Below are positions 22,688 to 35,429 of a DNA stretch of 64,000 nt, piece by piece. This DNA comes from Celoporthe dispersa. Taxonomy: Eukaryota; Ascomycota; Sordariomycetes; Diaporthales; Cryphonectriaceae. The stretch covers positions 1,364,001 to 1,428,000 of the forward strand of contig WAID01000009.1 in the NCBI GenBank assembly GCA_016584495.1. The letters run 5' to 3'. The notes beneath the pieces are model-generated. The model was given only the letters and a program-made list of their open reading frames with translations, searched no databases and was not told the DNA's origin. How positions within the stretch are numbered: position 1 is the first letter of the stretch; every line of letters begins with the position of its first letter. The translations under genes were made by a program, and so were the position numbers.

Positions 22688-25449
22688 GCATCAGCTCCTG
22701 CTAGCCTCCACTTGAAGGCAGCCCTCTCTTCACTCCATATTAGTGATATCTCACAAAGGAAGTGTCAAGTGCGGGATGAGTAGGGAAAAATAAGGAGCAC
22801 TACTCTGCTTATCGAAAGTATTCCAAACTCTATGCTGTCAGCATCATTCTCCGTCCTGAGGGTTTGATACGCGCTGCCTGCAGTAGTCATTCTCGTGTTC
22901 TGTCCAACAGACTGCCCATCAGAGTTCGAGCGGCTCATACGCTAGCGCATATGGTCCCTGGGGTTGTCGATGACTGCGGTGCGTAGCGTGTGACGGCCAC
23001 AGGGCTGGGCTGGCAGCTGGGAATCTGCGACTGCAGTCATGGTTGGGCATACCTCTCTGCCTAGGATCTGCTTTGCTCGGCGGTATGGAGAAGGATACAT
23101 ACTATGTATGCCCATTCGCCCTCGACATTGGATGGTTTTCCCCTACCAGTAGAGGCGGGTGCAGGGCCATTTCCAAGACATCGACTGCGACGTGTTGGCA
23201 GGGGGCGGTCCAGCGAGGTCTCACCCTGAAATCGACGCGCTGTTATGGAGCTAAAATGTTGACGTGACAGCGAAACCTTTGAAAAGCACGATCATCATGG
23301 TGATCATCGACGAAACCAAAATAAAAACCTTGATGTGGAGGCTCACTACCATCCACACTTCTGTGTTTAGTGTATGACCATCCAGCTCATGCTGCCAGCA
23401 ACCAGCCAACCAGCCAACAAGCCCAGGCTGTGGCGTGTGGCTGTGTCCACCCTCCTCTCTCGCCCCCCCCCAAATATGATCCCCCATATCATGACTGTTA
23501 AGGTGCTATGCGCAGTATGACTAGAGCCAAGGATGGTGGTGGTCTTCAAGCGAGGGTGGTCCACTAAGACACGCTGGGGGCAGCGGGGCGCAGCAGTGAG
23601 CGAGTGGCATTGTAGCATAACTTGCATGGACATACCGTACTATGGTACATCGGTGCTAGTAAGCAGAAGGGCATGCCGGAGGCGGTCCAGCTCATCATGC
23701 ATGAGGATGGCGAGATTCGTTATAGACGAGACGGGTACCGGTCGGCTAATGAAATCGCGCGCTTCCGTGTGAGGTGAGAGACGGTGGAAAGTCGACAGAC
23801 ATGCTCTGCCTGGACAGGACGGCAGACGGAGATCGTTCCAGGTCAGGCCGGACTGTCTGCAACCTCGACCTGGAATTCGTCAGCTGGGATCTCATGTTTA
23901 GCGCTCGACTTGTGATACAGGGTACCTGAGTAAGTACTTAGTACCATGCCAAATTTCCCTGCTCTTGTATCGGTAGCGCCAACCAGCCAGCCTATCCTCA
24001 CCCGCCAGCCCTTCTTCCTCACCCTGCCTGGTTCATGCTAATGATGTGTACTCTTTCCCCCCTTCTATGCTATTCCTAGAACTTTCGTATCTACAATATC
24101 ATCTACGTAGTGGCGTCCCCCGGGTCGAGTCGTCCCTAGGCCGTGCCCCCGTACTAATCAATTGATCCCCTAGGCGGTTTGGGCGAATGGCAGGTGAAAC
24201 ATTCAGTACCGTAGCACACATATTTTTTCTTTTTTTGGGGGAGGGGCGTCGCGTCGGGTCCAGGAAAAAAGAACGAGGTCCAGCGCAGGACATTGTTCCG
24301 AGCAGCAGCAACACCAATCTCAGAAAAGAATCCTCTGATTCTTCCTCTCTCTTCGTCCAGCCAAGGAAAAACCACCGTGGATAGGACCTGTCATCTCGGA
24401 GGTCCTGGTTCATTTCACAGAGTCACTCCCGAGGTACCATTTTCGGTCCATCGGCCATCAAGCCAGCCAATCAGCGAACATGAATCCACCTGAAGGGGTG
24501 GGGCCAACCACCTTTAAGACGCCGGTACCAGCCAACCGCTGTGGGATCACCCTGGGACCACCCCTGTCGCAGGCCTCGCATCTAATCGCAGCTTCCTTGG
24601 CAATCCTGCCAGAACCTGCGTCTCTGCTTGGTGCATGCATGTGCAGGCCAGGTACTCAAGTACCAGACAGGCGCAGGCGAGGTCGTTCCTTCCCGCGCCG
24701 CGCCGCGCCCGCCTTGCTCGTGCCTTACCCTCTTATTTTCTTAAAACCGCCTGTCTCTCTGCCTTGCGCGCGCCCTCGCCCTGTTTCCTGCATGCGATTT
24801 AGTGACCCGCGACAGACAACTCAAAATTCACGACCGACTCGGCAAGCGGTACCAATATTTCGATTTCGACCCATTGCGACGTTAGAGTAGGAGAAGGAGG
24901 AGAATAAATCAAGGGGCAGAAAAAAAAATACCAAAAAATCGAAGGGCACGTCCGATTGCCACTCCAGCAAGCAGGGAGAGAGAGAGAAGACAGCCCGTCC
25001 TGCTGGATGGCAGTAAAGCGGGAAGACGCGGTCCACTGATCGATTCACCCGAAAAGAAAGAAGAAAAGAAAAAAACAAGCGAGGAAACAAAAGAGCTCGG
25101 ACCAGAGAGACGTCCAGAAGGGAGAGGACGTCGACCCACCAACTCTTGCCGGATTCTACACCGTCGGTTCCTGACCGTCTCGTCGGATTCAGGTCGTCTC
25201 TCCTGGGTCTGGGTAGTCAATCAGCTCGACTGGCTCCTCACCCAACCCGACCTGATCTGCCCTGACCTCCCTCGATTCGACGGCTATCGCGGTAGAACCA
25301 ACTCGACCGCTCCCACGTATCGCTTGGAGACACTCCAGCTGCTGGCCTTTGCTCGCGGCCTAATCGCTCTTTGCCCTGAGCCCTCTCGTGGGATTAGCTA
25401 CTCGGAAGAGCGACTCTCCTTGGACGGGCCCGATTCTGCTGCACACAGG

Positions 25450-26759
25450 ATGGGGTCGACGCAATTCGGAAATTTCGGCGTAAGCATGCTCTACAGACAC
25501 CAGCTCCCTCTCCTGAGGTGCCAATTGGCATACTAACACCACCAACTCCTTTAGAACTTCTGCCGAGATTCAACCCTGCCGGTCTGCAACCTGCTCTCGA
25601 CGGCACACAACCAGAGCGGGCCATGGGACACGGCCAATAGCTGCCACCTGGTGGGCATCCCACTGAGCGGTGGGCGACATCTAGGCAATCTGGGTACGTC
25701 TTCACGGGAACGGACGACGTCGTCATCGCTCGCTGGTGACCTCCCCAGCTGACCAACGTGGATAGGATCGATATTACTGTGCGGCTTTGCTATTCTGACG
25801 AGCATATACCTGATCTTGCGGTCTGAGAGAAAACGGGCTGCTGTCGGCAGAAGGTACGGGCCCTTTCCCCTTTAATCCAACAACGATCACACTTCCCCTT
25901 TGGTATCCTTTGCGGCTTCGTCATGTATACTCGTGTGGGAGCGTACCACATCCCGTCTCCATAGGGTAGTCATTGGTGGTGGCCCCCCCCCCCCTCTAGG
26001 ACACCTGAATTCGATATTGGGCGGTCGACTTGCTGCGGGATCATCGGCTGTCTGACGGCCTAGCCTTCTGTTGTTCTGATACAAGCACCTATCCGTCCAA
26101 TCTTATTGACACGCAACAGGGAAATGCAACTGTTCCTCGCCGGCTACCTCATCCTGTCGATATGCGAGATCTTCACCGTCGGAGAGTTCCCTCTGGATTC
26201 TCGTGTTCGAATTGCCTTCACCGGAATTCACATCGGCTTCATCATCGCCACGACATGGATACTTATGCTCAACGCAGTCGTGGGATACCAGGTTTTAGAC
26301 GACGGGACGCCACTCTCCCTGGGCCTCCTGCTCATCTCGGCCGCCATCCTTCTCATCGGAACCGGGTACATCGCCCTCGACACCGGCTTCGGGTGGACAG
26401 GCCACTGGAGTGGGAGCTACGACGCGCCCTATCGGAACATCGCCCTCTACGTCCTCTACCAGCTCATTCCGCTCATCTTCCTCGTCGCCTTCTACGTTCT
26501 CGAGACCATCCTCGTCATAAGGGTCCTCGGCGAGACGAGACCCATGATCTACCTGACCCTGGCCGCCGTTCTCTTCGCCCTAGGCCAGATCTTCAACTAT
26601 GCCGTCAGCTCCCACATCTGCAGCGGCACGAGCGGCAAGATCGACGGTGCGCTCTTCGAGACCTTGTTCACACTCCTGTCCGTCGTGATGATCTGGATCT
26701 TCTGGTCCTCGATCACGGAGGATGACTGGCCTATGACGGTCGGAAACACGTATCCATAA
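25450..26759 (+). CDS. CHS7: chitin synthase export chaperone Chs7
   Basis: Four exons, 25450-25479, 25555-25693, 25766-25853 and 26120-26759, giving 298 residues; all joins keep phase, and the first intron has a clear TACTAACA branch site. Chs7 is an ER membrane protein that lets class III/IV-type chitin synthase leave the ER. The N-terminus MGSTQFGNFG followed by a Cys-containing luminal stretch (STLPVCNLL ... NSCHLVGIPL) fits the family. About seven hydrophobic segments follow, from SILLCGFAILTSIYLIL to the last one (LLSVVMIWIFWSSI). EDDWP near the C-terminus is also family-typical. Length is close to the usual 300-330. The third intron contains a run of 12 C at 25983-25994. No frameshift is needed. 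Confidence 0.9.
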
Positions 26760-27266
26760 TTCGTCAGTTCCCGAAGCCGGGTCTGGCACTCCCCCATTTT
26801 TCACTCCATTTTCTTAAGCGTTATAATGATACCAGCCTTTCAAGGGCAGGCGGGGAGGGCGTATGGGCAGTTGGCCGGATAATCTATACCCAGTCGATCA
26901 ATGATAATGTGGATACGATAGAATATCAATCAATACCCGTCTTAAAATTATTCAATCTTTGTTGTTTACAGATGCCCTATCTGTATTTTTCACCTAGCAA
27001 GCTGCTAGAGGGAGTCCCATGCCCGGGAAAGCATGTGGTGGCAATGAGTCAACCGAGAAGCAGCCATGCGGATCACAATAATATCATATTCGTCATAAAC
27101 TAATACAGTCGCGATACACGATCAGGCAGCCCCCAAGGAATTCCATATCCTGCATTACACTGTCAGTAAGCCAAGCTTAACATTCACAAGAGTCATCATG
27201 ACGGAAACCCCCCGCCTTTCAGTACATTATACCCTTGAGCCTGCTACGGAGGTCGGCAGAGACTCA
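26760..27266. other. convergent intergenic stretch
   Basis: About 500 bases between the ends of Chs7 and the small membrane protein, so mostly 3' untranslated sequence. No terminator-like or RNA feature identified. Confidence 0.5.
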
Positions 27267-27906
27267 TCAAGCGATATGGTCTGGTGCCTTGCAGCAGATG
27301 AGTCCATACCATGCGAGCATCGCCCAGAGAAGGAACCAGACGATGTTGACCACCACGTAACCAGTGAAAGTCCAGAAGCCAACAAGAACGAGGATATGGG
27401 AGACAGCACAGAAGACGACAACGATGTCGAGATGTTTTCGGCCCTGTAGTGTGAATCTCAAGAAAGACACCCCGGCAAGGGGAGAAGAAGTGTGTCAGCC
27501 TGTGTCTGTCTCTCGTGCGGGCAAGGGCGGCACCACGCAGCGCCAGCAGAGCCAGCCAACGACGATTGACTTACGACTCGGAGGTTAAAACGTCCCGCCC
27601 CCCCTCGGCGCGGTCGATCATGGTAAGGCACCAAACAGTGAAGACGAGGTTGAGCACGAGCAGGACGACACCGACGGCCACGCTGATCGTGGGGGGGCCG
27701 AGGGTGCGCATGGTGACCATGAGAATAGAGATGAGGATGCGGATGAGAAGGATCGTCCACATGCTTAGGCGGCGGAGGAGGAGGACGGCGCGGTTGGTGC
27801 CGGGGCTGGTGCTGCGGAGGGAGACCCAGGGTGAGATCATGGCTGAGATGCCGGGCCAGGCGCGGGACTTCCAGGAGCCTTGGTGGCCCGTCTGTGTCTC
27901 CTCCAT
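27267..27906 (-). CDS. small four-segment membrane protein
   Basis: Two exons, 27575-27906 and 27267-27456, joined by a 118 bp intron with a consensus GTAAGT donor and TTGAG acceptor; product 173 residues. The start at 27906 (MEETQTGHQ) was preferred over an upstream ATG because the extension is Arg/Pro-rich and unlikely. Four hydrophobic segments are visible: MWTILLIRILISILMV, a Val/Leu-rich one ending in VFTVWCLT, IVVVFCAVSHILVLVGF and VVVNIVWFLLWAMLAW. Charged residues between segments 2 and 3 (DRAEGGRD) form a loop. The size and four-helix layout resemble MARVEL-like or other small fungal membrane proteins, but no signature motif supports that. Function unknown. Confidence 0.6.
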
Positions 27907-29564
27907 GGTCTGTCCTATTGTCTTAGGAAGGAGGGGGAAAGGAAGACGACGGAGAGTAAAGCGAGGCTTGCACGACACTAGTTTTGTTGTTGCTGGACTG
28001 GCTGGCTGGTTTAGAAAATGAAAGATCTAACTTTGAGGTTAGAATTATTGATGCTCGGATCGGTTCAATGAGGGGGTGGTAGGCCGTGTTTGCGCTCTCA
28101 CTCTCTGCAGAACTGTTGGTAATGATCTGTTCACCTTGAGGGCCTTAAGGACAAAAGATCTGTCAGTCGTTACTGCCGACGGGCCGTTCGCAGGAGTGGG
28201 CTTGTTTTATTTATCATTCGCCTAAGCTACTCAGTCGGTGTTCCTGCCCAAGCAGCAGCCTCTTATATGAACTCATTTGCAGGTGGGCGTAACAGGACAG
28301 ACGGCTCTGTGGATGTGAAGCAGGTCGTGATACTTGAGGCTAGACTTGTCACTCCCGACACAAGCAAACATAAACATAGAGGGTGGGCTCATGAGCCAAA
28401 TGAGTGACAGCTAGACGAATAGACGGCCGCTGGTGTTAGACCTCATGTAACTATCACGGTGATAAGCAAAAGTGAAACCTGTGCGGTAGTGCAAAGGTAA
28501 CAAGAAATGGACAAATAAGCCTCTCATGTGGTATCTGTGTAGCAGTGTAACAATTATTTAATATTATTTTTTGACATGTTTCTAGATCCCGATGATGAAA
28601 GCTCTACCACGAATGCGGTCGAGCATGGAAGTGAATTTTTGAATTTCTTTTGTATTGTTCATCAAGTCTTAGGTGGTTACAAGAGTCTAGGACGAGTGAG
28701 TTTTCGAAAACTTTCTCTCGACTTTTTGCAAAGGGAGGGCCAGCAGGTATTACCGGGAAGCAGAGGATGCCTTGAGCACTAGTGAAGCCTTGCTCACTCG
28801 CTTTCTGGACTTCATTTAGTGCCACAAGATCATGACCTCATCGTGCCAATGCAAATTCCTCGCTGCACGAATGTGCCCGTTATTTGCGGCTTCCGTGATG
28901 CCTCTGCTCGGAATACGATAGTTCGGGCGAAGTCTTAAGTTGACAATTAATTAATCGAAGCGAAGGAAAGACATCTTGGCCACCGAGGGAGACCGGGTAA
29001 TTGAGTTTTGGGGGTCATGAGGGCAACAGGCCGCAGCAGAAAACATGCGCTTGAGGTTGTGTGTGAGGTTCTCGTCGTCCTGTGAAGTCGGAAACCGATA
29101 ACAAGACCGAGGGCTGAAATATTGATAAGCAAAGGCGAGACGCGATGCCACCTTGTCTGTCACTGTACTGCATGGGTAAGATCTCTTATGTCGAGAGGTC
29201 TAGGAGCGGCCCCGACTGCAGTGTGCCTAACAAATGCAAACCGACCTGCTCGGCCTTTCGCGCTCAACCGCGCTCTTTCTAATGCGTCCACCCGAGCCCT
29301 TGCATTAGTGACTACCTAGTAACAGTGATCCTTTCTCACAGAACTTGGGGTGCATAGAGAGTATAATGACATCAGGGATTTACTTTACTATAGTAGTTAG
29401 CATACAATAAATTGATCCTATAGCGAGAATGTGGACATATAAGAGGTCAAGAAAGCCCCTCGAGCTCTACTGCTTCGAAATGCCAAGTCACAAAAACCAA
29501 CATTTTGAATTATCAACATCATTGCAATAATACTTCATTCAGCAGATATAAGAAGAAAAAAATC
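27907..29564. other. intergenic stretch
   Basis: About 1.65 kb between divergently oriented genes, so it should carry both promoters. Only short unconnected frames; nothing recognised. Confidence 0.5.
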
Positions 29565-30538
29565 ATGTCTGAGCAATTGAGGAACCTGAACGGCAAGGTG
29601 GCTATTGGTAGGGCATCTCACTCGCTTGATAAAAAGACTACCTTTGATCCCCGCTCCAATGTCTACACCTGCTGATGCCAAATCACAGTCACTGGCTCCT
29701 CCCGCGGCATCGGTGCCGCCATCGCCCTGAAGCTCGCCTCGCACGGCGCCGACGTGGTCATCAACTACGTCGCCTCTGCCTCGTCCGCCGATGCCGTCGC
29801 CGCCCGGGCGCGCGATGACCACGGCGTCCGCGCTATCTGCGTCCAGGCCGACGTCTCGAACCGGGACGACATCGCGCGCCTCTTTGGGGAAGCCAAGAAG
29901 GAACTCGGCCGTGTGGACATTGTCATGAGCAACTCTGGCATCGAGCACTTTGGCGACATCGAGACGGTTACGGGCGAGGAGATCGACAAGGTCTTTGCTG
30001 TGAATGTCAAGGCGCAGTTCTTTATGGCGCAGGAGGCCTATAAGGTCATGGAGAATGGGGGCCGGCTGATTCTCATAAGCAGCATCTCTGCTGTCATGGT
30101 AAGCAATCTCTTTCCTTTTTATTTTTCTTTTCTTTGGTACGAATGTTTCATGGAGGCGATGGATTTTGGTTTTAATACCAAAGACCCAGGGTTTCCCACG
30201 GCACGCCATCTACTCTGCCTCCAAGGCAGCCATCACGGGTATGATCAAGTGCCTAGCCTGGGACTTCGGTCCCAAGCAGATCACCGTCAATGCCATCGCC
30301 CCCGGCGGCGTCAAGAGCGACATGTACACACAGGCGGCGGCCGACTACTTCCCCTAACGGCAAGGACATGACCATTGAGGAGATCGATGCTAAGATCAGC
30401 ACGTGGAGCCCCCTAGGCAGGCCGGGCATGCCGGACGACGTTGCGGGTGTTGTGGCGCTGCTGGCGAGCCCGGAGTCGCAGTGGCTCACGGGCCAGACTT
30501 TTCATGTGGGTGGAGGAGCGCATATGGCTACTTCTTAG
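29565..30538 (+). CDS. SDR family reductase, THN-reductase-like
   Basis: Three exons, 29565-29607, 29689-30098 and 30190-30538, about 266 residues after one base is discounted. Classical short-chain dehydrogenase/reductase features: NAD(P)-binding TGSSRGIG, the SNSGIEHFG strand, the catalytic Ser in ISSIS, the Tyr/Lys pair in YSASKAA, and the C-terminal GGGAHM. GGVKSDMYTQ and PNGKDMT resemble the trihydroxynaphthalene/tetrahydroxynaphthalene reductase branch that includes Brn1 and Ver-1-type enzymes, so an aromatic polyketide substrate is possible. I see no polyketide synthase nearby, so a pathway cannot be assigned. One plus-one shift is needed in the C4 run at 30351-30354, where the frame otherwise stops at TAA; a family-conserved stretch lies across it, which suggests an assembly error. 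Confidence 0.85.
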
Positions 30539-31195
30539 GATACTTGTGGCCTTTTTATTGACCTGCTCGAGGAGTGGTCTGGAAGGTTCGTGGGGTATAG
30601 TCCTGATTGCGAAAGATACGAAAAGCTGTCAGCACTTCTTGGTCTTTGAACAGACGGAGTGGCCTATGGGCGAGTTCTAACTGTTTCGTGATCATCAAAT
30701 TATATTGAATTTGATGATGGCTGAACTGGTACACAAGAGGCTGCATATTTAATTACTTAGTATGGATATTGGACCGGAAACAGATTCTTAACCGGCTAGG
30801 AAAGTGAGATTAAATGGTGAAAACATTAAATATGAGCAAGCTAGAAACAATTGTTGTGATTTAAACTGCTGCTGATGTAAATTTTTAGCATTTCTAGAGC
30901 TGACTTTGTTCGCACTCCCGGCGAGTGAGTCTGCAATTGGACAAGAACATCTGTATCAATTACGTGTGGAATGTAAGTTCAAGAATTATGGTAATTATTG
31001 ATTTCTTATATGCAATTTATCGAGGCAATTTACCAATCTGATTATTGTTTACCCTACCACAAGTAGTCCTGGCTGAGCCAATGCGGGAAAAAAAAAAAAA
31101 AAGATTGTTGCTTCTAAAGCGTATAGAAACCTTTTGTGCGCTCAACGAGCTCTGGTACCAAAGCCTCTTGCCTAGGAACAAAGTTCAGAGTTCTC
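30539..31195. other. convergent intergenic stretch
   Basis: About 650 bases between the 3' ends of the SDR and the amadoriase gene, relatively AT-rich, with a tract of about 15 A near 31089-31103. No gene seen. Confidence 0.5.
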
Positions 31196-32998
31196 TCATG
31201 CTCTAGAATCCTCATCATGATTCCACCCAGGCATATCTGCAAGGTCCTTGGCGCGTGCTGCCCGGGTGGACTTGCGAGCATCGCCCGATCCCGGCCGCCA
31301 GCGCCATTCATGAGCCAAGTCTTCTGCCAGGTTTTCCTCTATCAGCTCCACAACATGTCTGCCTATGCTTGGCAATAATTTGAAAGTGTGACTGCATTAA
31401 TCGCCTGTCAGTGCCAAGTCTCTCGGCAAACAAGATCAATCTCTCTAGACCACTCACCCGCTGTCTCCAGTCGCCAGGATGAGGTTCTTCCACCTAGGGT
31501 GTTCACAAATCAGCAATGCCGAATCTGCCGTGTCTGTACACCAGCAGAGCGCCCTGTTGAACAGCTGCTTCTCTTCGAACCGTGGCAGATACGTCGAGAT
31601 CGCCTTGCGGATCGTCACCTCGGACGCGTCGGGATATGTGTCCGTCGGGTGCTTTGCGTGGGACCGCGGGACGGACACCGGCCTGGGCGAGTCGGCGCCG
31701 TACGGCTGGTGCATCTTGTACCTGGTGAAGCCGGGAAACTCGTCGCAGACTTTAATGACACCGTTCTCGTTGGGCTCGAAGAAGAAGCCGATGTCGCCGT
31801 GGTACACAACCGGCACACCTTTGTATTCGAGTGCCTCCTCGGGGGTGAGCTGGATATGCGCATACACCCAGGCCTTAAGGAGTTTAGAACCCTGTCAGCA
31901 AAGCCTCGAACATCAAAGGTTTGAGTGAAAGAGAAAAATGAGAAGAAAAGAGACGAAAGAAAGAAAGAAAGAAAGAAGAAATAAACAGAGGGAGAGGTTG
32001 ATGATGTTCGGCGTACCTTGGAGCAGCACTGGTCTTCCAGATCGATCAGAGTCGGACTCCATGCCCCGGCTGCTATGACGACCTTGTCGCCCAAGTATTG
32101 TGTCCCATCTTCGGTCTCGACCCCGATACAGGTGGACGGGTCTTCGCTCCCAAAGAGCGGTCTCTTGAACGAGCCAGCGCTACCGTCGCCAGTCTCTGGG
32201 TCAGCAGTGATCGTTCTTTACATAATTATCCTCTAATTAGATCGAGCCGGGCACTCATGTTCTCACCCGCCAAAGCCGAACTGAACTCCTTGATCTCGAC
32301 AGAACTCGCCGACTGCATTGATCGCTTTTGCAGCGGCCAGCCAGCCCCCGTCATGGCTGTAGAGAGCTTTCCATCCCTGTTAACACCAACCAGTCTCAGC
32401 GATATGACCTGGGTAATTGTCTACACCGAAGGCTGAGAGGTTAAGAAACCAGCCTGACCTTGATACTGTCCCGAGGCAGAAGTGGCGCTTTTGCAAGTAA
32501 TTTATCTTCGGTGTCCAGCCACTCGTGTGTCTCTCCCAGCCCTGCGTCGACGAGAATGTCGTACTCGCGTCGCAGCGCCGCAACGCCCTCCTCGGAGACC
32601 TCACAGTCCATCTACACGAATGAGAGATAGCAATCAGCTTTTTCTTATCGTAACATTGGAAAGTGACATAATAACAGTGAGGAGTGTCTTCTCACCCTGC
32701 CAGTCTTGTGAAAGAACGGTCTAAAGAGGTCGTCATGGCTCCACATGTCAGCGGCCTCCATGCTCAGCTGCATCTCGGCCTTGCTCGACACGCGGATCCC
32801 CATGATCTTGTTGAGGTCGTTGCCGGCAGACTGGGCCGAGGGGAAAGGGTAGACGTCCAGGACGGTAATGTTGGTAGGGGCGTAGCCGGCTCGGATTAGG
32901 TGGAGGGCTGTCGAGGAGCCCATGGTCCCGGCACCGCCGACGATGATCACTTTTGTTGTCGTCCTAGGAGGGCTCGCCATGGTGGGCAGGGTAGTCAT
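31196..32998 (-). CDS. fructosyl-amine oxidase (amadoriase)
   Basis: Six exons on the minus strand: 32696-32998, 32459-32611, 32267-32376, 32017-32179, 31458-31873 and 31196-31391; together exactly 447 codons, 446 residues. FAD-dependent oxidases of this family (DAO fold) oxidise fructosyl amino acids, releasing glucosone, amino acid and hydrogen peroxide. Motifs in order: the FAD-binding VIIVGGAGTMGSSTALHL, SAGNDLNKIMGIR, SHDGGWLAAAKAI, AAGAWSP, SKAWVYAHIQLTPEEA and the GDSGHTFKLLPSIGRHV flavin-attachment region. The C-terminal WRWRPG and KDLADMPGWNH are typical of fungal amadoriases. No peroxisomal PTS1 is evident at the end (DSRA). An in-frame earlier ATG (MTTLPT) and a later one (MASPP at 32980) are both possible. 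Intact without correction. Confidence 0.9.
31955..31978. repeat. (GAAA)n in amadoriase intron 4
   Basis: Six GAAA-type units inside the 143 bp intron at 31874-32016; outside coding sequence. Confidence 0.85.
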
Positions 32999-33574
32999 CG
33001 ACTAGCTTGAATCTTGCGTCTGTAGACTTGGGTTGGCTACTGGCTGAGATGAGTAAAGTCCAGGCTGTCGGACAGGCAGAGATGGAATTCCAAGTCCGGC
33101 CGAGTTGAGGGAGACCTGCTCCACTCGAGGGTGCGGAGTACTTCGGCGGCGCTCATAAATTACCTTAGTGACCGATTCGACTTGATAACACTGTATCCAC
33201 CGTCCCTTCAAACCGGCAATCTTTTTGAGAAAAGCTCTCTCAGTAGACCAGGCTCATAGAGTGAAACTAGACTGAAGAATGGTTTCTTTCTTTCTTTCTT
33301 TCTTTCTTTCTTTTTTTAAAAAAAAATCAGATTATGTCTCTTCCTCTCTGCGTCAGTCAGATGATGTGATAAACTCTACCCCCATCCAGATATCTTTATA
33401 TAGTAATCTCATACTCCAGACGCCATGCCATGTGTAATCCCCCGCCCTCCACCAAGTCTAGCAGAAGACAGATCCGACCTCTTGATGCACAGATTATTGT
33501 AGTGACACAGCATTCACTGGATACTGTGTGAATCCCCTTGGCTCAGGTGGCTCCTCTTTTCTCCCACGGTCTCC
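32999..33574. other. intergenic stretch with TTTC repeat
   Basis: About 575 bases upstream of the amadoriase and downstream of GH76. Contains (TTTC)n at about 33282-33312 followed by an A-rich tract; probably part of the amadoriase promoter. Confidence 0.5.
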
Positions 33575-35429
33575 TTAGTCCTTGACCATGAAGAAGCACC
33601 CGGCAAGCAGGCCGCCCACAGTCGCCATGGTTAGGAAGGCCGCGCCAGCCCTGTCGCCCGTGGTGATGGCAGCGAGGGTGGTCAGCGACGACTCGCTCTT
33701 CTCCGCGCCGGCAGACGCATCACCGGTCGAGGTGCCGCCGTCATCATCCGAGTAGAGAGACGGCGACCAGGCCATCACCTGGGAGTAGAAAATGGCAGAA
33801 AGAGCGGCCATCTGCTGGCCTACACCGTTGGTGCCGTCCCAGGTCGACCCGGCAGTCCATGTCAGGCCGCAGGCGGTGCCGGACAGGCCCTTGTAGCCGT
33901 CAGCCTCGGTGGCGGTGCCGTCACACTGCAGGGCGGCGTTCTGTGCAGAGGCGGACATGAGGGCGGAGATGGTGGTCCAGGTGTAGGAGGCCATCTGGGC
34001 GGTGCCGGCGAGCCAGCGGATGAGGTAGGCCTTGAAGCTGAGCGAGTCGGTGGTGCATGTCCCCTGCGGCTCGCAGGCGGGCTCGTACAGGACATCGTCC
34101 TTGAAGAAGTAGGTCTGGGTGCGGTTGAGCAGGCCGTCCAGCCTCGTCTTCCACTTCGTCTGCGCCGTGCCGTTGGTGATGTTGTACATGACCGCCGCGC
34201 CGTGCATCCAGATACCAGCATTATATGTCCACTGCGTCTTGTCGATGTCGGTACAGTTGCCCGAGGTGCCGCCGAACCCGGCCCCGTCAAAGACGTTGTA
34301 GTTGGCGTCGATAAACCCGATCGTCTCCATCCAGTCCCAGACGGTGTCGGCCCAGTCCGCATACGTATCGTTGCCTGTGTACCGCGCCAGCCGCGCCCCG
34401 ACGTTGAAGAAACACCCGTTGGCGATAGAGTTCTTGTACGTGTAGCCGTTGTTGAAGGTCCAGATCTGCCACCGCAGGCCGCCGCCGCAGTCGCCTGTGT
34501 CCCAGCGCGTGGCGTACTCGTTGAAGACGGCCTGCGCGAGGGCCAGCCACTGCACACCGCCGGCCGAGGTGTCGTTGGGGTTGAGGAAGTTGGTCTCTGC
34601 GGCTGCCATGGCTGCGAGGGCCCAGAAGCCTTGGCTGTTTTGGGTGGTGGTTAAGATTAGCTTTGAAATGTAATAATTAAGGAAGAAGAAAAGAAAAAAC
34701 ACCAAATGTGTGTATATATCAGAGACCAGGGGCAGGGCATCTATGGGTTTCCTTCTTCCTTTGGCGTTTGACCCTTCTTCCGAGGTCCGCCCCTCCAAAA
34801 GGAGAAGAAGAAGAAGAAGAGGGAGAAGAAGAGGGGGAAAAAAAAGAAGAATTAAAACGTACTCATCGTTTCCTTCGGATTTCGTCTGGTTCGTGGGCAT
34901 AAAATCATTATCGTCACCAACCTGGTGCTGCATTGCCACAAAAGTCTCGTTCACATAGTCCGTGTCGCCTGTGTACGCCCAGTAGTCCACCATCGTGCCA
35001 AACATAGCTCCTGCTTCCCACCCTGTATTTTTTTTATGTCAACACGATCAGTACTGCCATCGACTCAGGGCCCAGCCAGGACTATGGTCCTGCTAGGCCT
35101 GTCCAGGGAAAGGAGGACGCACAGTAGTAGGGATCCGGCAGGTTGCCAGGGACATCACCCGTGTTGTTACCGGTGTAATACTTCATCAGGCCGTATGCTA
35201 TTGTCTTAGCTCCAGCCTTGATCGAGGCTGAGAAGAAGTATTCCTGTCAGCTCACAGCCATAGCGAGGGTGGGCATGCATGAAGGAAGGCCGTCCAAGGG
35301 ATGGCGGGGAGAAAGGGCCAAACTCCTGAGCAACATACATTCCGAGGTCCAATCGATGTCAATAGCCGTTGTGGCCAGCGGCATCATGGCTCCCGCAAGC
35401 CATAGTGAGCTTGCTAGTGAGGACTTCAT
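33575..35429 (-). CDS. GPI-type GH76 mannan endo-1,6-alpha-mannosidase (Dcw1/Dfg5-like)
   Basis: Four exons: 35339-35429, 35123-35227, 34863-35022 and 33575-34634, exactly 472 codons. Dcw1/Dfg5 proteins act at the plasma membrane and link GPI glycoproteins to the cell wall by cleaving or transferring alpha-1,6-mannan. A signal peptide begins MKSSLASSLWLAGAMMPLA. Family motifs: WWEAGAMFGTMVDYWAYTGD, GNDDQGFWALAAMAAAE (the Asp pair, split by intron 3, is probably the catalytic pair), CGGGLRWQIW, NGCFFNVGARLARYTG and YNAGIWMHGAAVMYN. The C-terminus is a Ser/Gly-rich stretch then a hydrophobic tail ending GGLLAGCFFMVKD, as expected for GPI attachment. Several N-glycosylation sequons are present. 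Intron 3 is long (228 bp) and A/G-rich. No correction needed. Confidence 0.9.

Larger units (their letters stand above)
19683..25449. other. 5.8 kb gene-poor stretch
   Basis: No frame here shows a recognisable domain, a credible exon chain or a conserved motif. It includes a GA microsatellite (20391-20416) and a weak minus-strand frame at 22364-22687. The last 1 kb before Chs7 has CT- and GA-rich tracts that probably belong to that gene's promoter and leader. Confidence 0.5.

Noticed and set aside
23460..23475. C-rich run and small direct repeats near CCAACCAGCCAACC
   Set aside because: Short simple repeats, no array spacing; not a CRISPR or structured RNA.
29565..30538. Secondary-metabolite cluster around the THN-reductase-like SDR
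   Set aside because: No polyketide synthase, scytalone dehydratase or cluster regulator in the window.
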